Shown: positions 63,244-64,000 of the stretch, in pieces
How the letters are laid out: every line of letters starts with the position of its first letter
Numbering within the stretch: the stretch's first letter is position 1
DNA from: Tridacna crocea
Taxonomy: Eukaryota > Mollusca > Bivalvia > Cardiida > Cardiidae
DNA length: 64,000 nucleotides
Direction: 5' to 3'
NCBI GenBank assembly: GCA_943736015.1
Contig: OX031059.1
Location: 59,283,159-59,347,158, forward strand
The notes under the pieces: generated by a model
The model's input: only the letters and a program-made list of their open reading frames with translations
Told to the model about the DNA's origin: nothing
Databases searched by the model: none
Program-made: the position numbers and the translations under genes

Positions 63244-64000
63244 GAAAAAGATATTTTTCACCACCAAAATAACAGTGGCAATTGGTAATACATGTATTTG
63301 TGGTTTATTTTTACACTCCGTCAGAAAGTGTCATTTAAATCAACTAGCAGGATAGTAGTTAATGTTAACTCTCTTCTCCCAAAGAACCTGTCTTTTTTCT
63401 TTCTTTTACAGAATCTTTCTATTTCCCTGACTTCGCATCCGTAGAAACAGTTTTTCTTCATGATGGTGTCGTTCACAGGGCCCCGTATACAAATTGCAAG
63501 CCGAATTTAATCTCAGGAACAGTATATTTTGCTCGGCTGTTTATTTGATTGGAGAGCTGATAAGCCCAGAATGTGTTCTGGTTTTGTCGTGGTGTCAAAA
63601 TGTTTACATGTTGTAAGAATTACTACACGGATCGAGCATTACCTATTTATCACCATCACTTCAAGGGTTTATCAGACAATTATTTTATTGTTTCTCCCAC
63701 TTTTTTTCTCCCTATTTTTTGGGATTTGGAGGAATAGTTACTGCCAAGCCCCTGTGGCAGAATTTTAGAGCTAGGAATTTAGGGCTATTAATGAAGAGGT
63801 ATTCAGTTCAAACCCCAGAGCAGCCAAAAGTTTTTTTTCCAAACAAAAAGACAGGTATGACTTGTCTCTTTGCATTAAAGGAAACACCTACAACTTAGAC
63901 ATGCAGTATGTTGTATATGCTCTGTGCACGATACAAAACAATATCTGCCCCAAATTTTATTGTCACCCTGGATTGATTTGGACCATAACTTACGAAGAAG
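63244..64000 (+). other. Right end, no supported gene
   Basis: A pyrimidine-rich acceptor-like site at 63411 and a following open stretch are discussed as rejected. GTTCAAACCCC at about 63808 resembles a Pol III B box without a matching A box. Confidence 0.35.

Noticed and set aside
63412-63549. Open stretch after a pyrimidine-rich acceptor (TTCTTTTACAG), reading SFYFPDFASVETVFLHDG in one frame
   Set aside because: Only one of three frames is open, there is no good donor, no neighbour exon and no recognised family. Could be the edge of a gene beyond the window.
63741-63830. Possible tRNA gene or SINE head with GTTCAAACCCC
   Set aside because: The B box is plausible, but no A box at the right spacing and no cloverleaf could be drawn.

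Overview
This is a nuclear window from an animal, most likely a heterodont bivalve mollusc. The reasons are an intron-rich vertebrate-like gene, AT-rich introns packed with short repeats, tRNA-derived SINEs with a conserved central domain of the metazoan Meta-SINE kind, and several tandem-repeat-bearing Helentron-like elements of the type common in bivalves. The species call is inference. No bacterial, viral or organellar gene organisation was seen.

Left part (about 1-29,400): the 3' half of one gene on the + strand, the RTEL1 orthologue (regulator of telomere elongation helicase 1). Fourteen exons can be joined in frame from 239 to a stop codon at 28,805-28,807, giving 540 residues. They encode helicase motifs V and VI, the conserved post-helicase region, one harmonin-like domain and a C-terminal C4C4 RING. 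The exons total 1.6 kb; the other roughly 27 kb is intron made largely of repeats. The largest intron (15,876-24,701) holds a nested stack: a short hairpin MITE split by a Helentron-like array, which is itself split by a 2.5-kb terminal-inverted-repeat transposon with a 5-bp target duplication, and a second MITE split by a second Helentron-like array with exact 156-bp units.

Middle part (29,400-45,500): mostly repeats. It holds MITEs of several families, a tandem pair of double-hairpin elements, a SINE and perfect or near-perfect palindromes. One possible first exon (34,350) and one possible last exon of a minus-strand gene (45,527-45,643) are offered at low confidence.

Right part (46,027-51,600): a near-intact LINE retrotransposon on the minus strand with two open ORFs. 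ORF1 has a coiled-coil-like region, an SGNH esterase and two zinc knuckles. ORF2 has an apurinic-like endonuclease and a reverse transcriptase. The element ends in an (ATT)n tail. From 51,600 to 64,000 there are further MITEs, palindromes, a 5-bp-TSD element with a long G tract and a tandem array, but no convincing gene.

The dominant structure is one MITE family, called the TTAA-hairpin family here. Each copy is about 228 bp, ends in TTAAC...GTTAA and carries a central palindrome of about 66 bp. Close to 60 copies and fragments lie in 64 kb. Some subfamilies carry paired changes in both arms of the palindrome, and at five places two copies share a single TTAA.
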